Under the pieces are notes generated by a model that did no database searches, was not told where the DNA came from, and saw nothing but the letters and a program-made list of their open reading frames with translations. A DNA stretch of 6,314 nt. Source: Endomicrobiia bacterium (GTDB lineage: Bacteria > Elusimicrobiota > Endomicrobiia > Endomicrobiales > Endomicrobiaceae). The position numbers and the translations under genes were made by a program. The stretch is from assembly GCA_025998295.1 (NCBI GenBank), contig BNVT01000073.1, positions 1 to 6,314 on the forward strand. Direction: 5' to 3'. This document shows, piece after piece, positions 6,051 to 6,314 of this stretch (its first letter is position 1; each line of letters opens with the position of its first letter).

Positions 6051-6088
6051 CAGTGACTTGCGTAGAGTTTTACGTACGCAAGTCGCTG
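6051..6088. repeat. Strong hairpin containing a third partial copy of the repeat end
   Basis: CAGTGACTTGCGTA (6051-6064) pairs with TACGCAAGTCGCTG (6075-6088), 14 bp with one T/G position and a 10-nt loop. Its first 21 bases match the right end of copy B at 5985-6005 in 18 positions, exactly 66 bp away, and more weakly copy A from 2123. No T-run follows on either strand, so it is not a standard terminator. The stretch 6013-6050 between it and copy B holds nothing I recognise. Confidence 0.6.
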
Positions 6089-6144
6089 TGTAACGAGGTA
6101 TAAACTCAAAACTCAAAAGACACAAGTACTTTGAACTTTTTACT

Positions 6145-6170
6145 AAGCAAACTTTAAGCAAAGTTTGCTT
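6145..6170. other. Perfect 11-bp hairpin, weak terminator candidate
   Basis: AAGCAAACTTT (6145-6155) and AAAGTTTGCTT (6160-6170) form a perfect stem with a 4-nt loop (AAGC). On the plus strand the stem ends into TTTTAA, giving a short T-run, so a weak plus-strand terminator is possible. The stem is A/T-rich and no intact plus-strand gene precedes it. Confidence 0.4.
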
Positions 6171-6234
6171 TTAATGGTTACTCTATATTTCCTTATTTAC
6201 AAACATTTTTAAAAAAGTCTAACAAATACCCCAA

Positions 6235-6270
6235 CAGGCTGCGCCTGCCACCCCTTTTTAGAAAAAGGGG
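6235..6270. other. Two adjacent hairpins in the right-end intergenic DNA
   Basis: CAGGC-TGC-GCCTG (6235-6247) is followed by a perfect 9-bp stem, CCCCTTTTT / AAAAAGGGG, at 6251-6270 with a 2-nt loop. The paired arrangement looks like a repeat unit or a bidirectional transcription stop, but no T-tract follows the stems. Nothing else is recognisable between 6171 and 6314. Confidence 0.45.
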
Positions 6271-6314
6271 AATTACTAAAACAAGCAAGAGTCTTACAAA
6301 GCAAAAATTCAAAA

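Noticed and set aside
5931..6161. Minus-strand 76-codon open frame
   Set aside because: It starts with TTG inside a hairpin loop, has no ribosome site, and runs through the 6051-6088 hairpin and most of repeat copy B. Its internal KTL..K similarity comes from the 66-bp partial duplication. Best explained as chance over repeats.

Overview
The window is AT-rich (low-to-mid 30s %GC by eye). It carries one co-directional minus-strand gene cluster, flanked on both sides by decayed, repeat-rich non-coding DNA. Transcribed from right to left the cluster is dnaX, a frameshifted recR, a small PEGA-type lipoprotein gene, porG, a 206-bp gap filled by a repeat, porD and porA. Good Shine-Dalgarno sites, low GC, a four-subunit-type pyruvate:ferredoxin oxidoreductase and several gene remnants point to an anaerobic bacterium with an eroding genome, such as a host-restricted symbiont. 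Endomicrobium-like Elusimicrobia would fit, but that assignment is an inference from general character and not from a sequence match.

Layout. 1-388: no intact gene; two overlapping coding-like but broken minus-strand frames and an inverted-repeat-bounded segment. 389-1594 porA, 1630-1959 porD (GTG start, strong ribosome-binding site), 2011-2148 repeat copy A, 2166-2747 porG. 2765-3184 lipoprotein. 3216-3810 recR with a one-base frameshift in a run of five T (five A on the coding strand). 3829-5451 dnaX, with an extended -10 promoter near 5591-5599. 5622-5884: a plus-strand, frameshifted gene remnant. 5877-6012 repeat copy B, 6051-6088 a strong hairpin containing a third partial repeat copy, 6145-6270 further hairpins. 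No gene is seen from 6013 to 6314.

How the genes work together. DnaX (clamp-loader tau/gamma) and RecR (RecFOR repair) form a classic bacterial pair, here without the usual ybaB/ebfC between them. Three subunits of the oxidoreductase follow: gamma, the delta ferredoxin, and the alpha subunit. They would oxidise pyruvate or a related 2-oxoacid to acyl-CoA and reduce ferredoxin. The TPP-binding beta subunit (porB), expected next to porA, is absent from the 388 bases beyond it.

The most notable observations are the single-base break in recR, a previously unnamed (to me) ~137-bp inverted-repeat family with two copies plus a fragment, one of them splitting the por operon, an A9 tract in dnaX whose slippage would give a gamma-like short product, and a hidden frameshifted gene remnant upstream of dnaX. 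I see no CRISPR array, tRNA, rRNA, complete insertion sequence or defence system.
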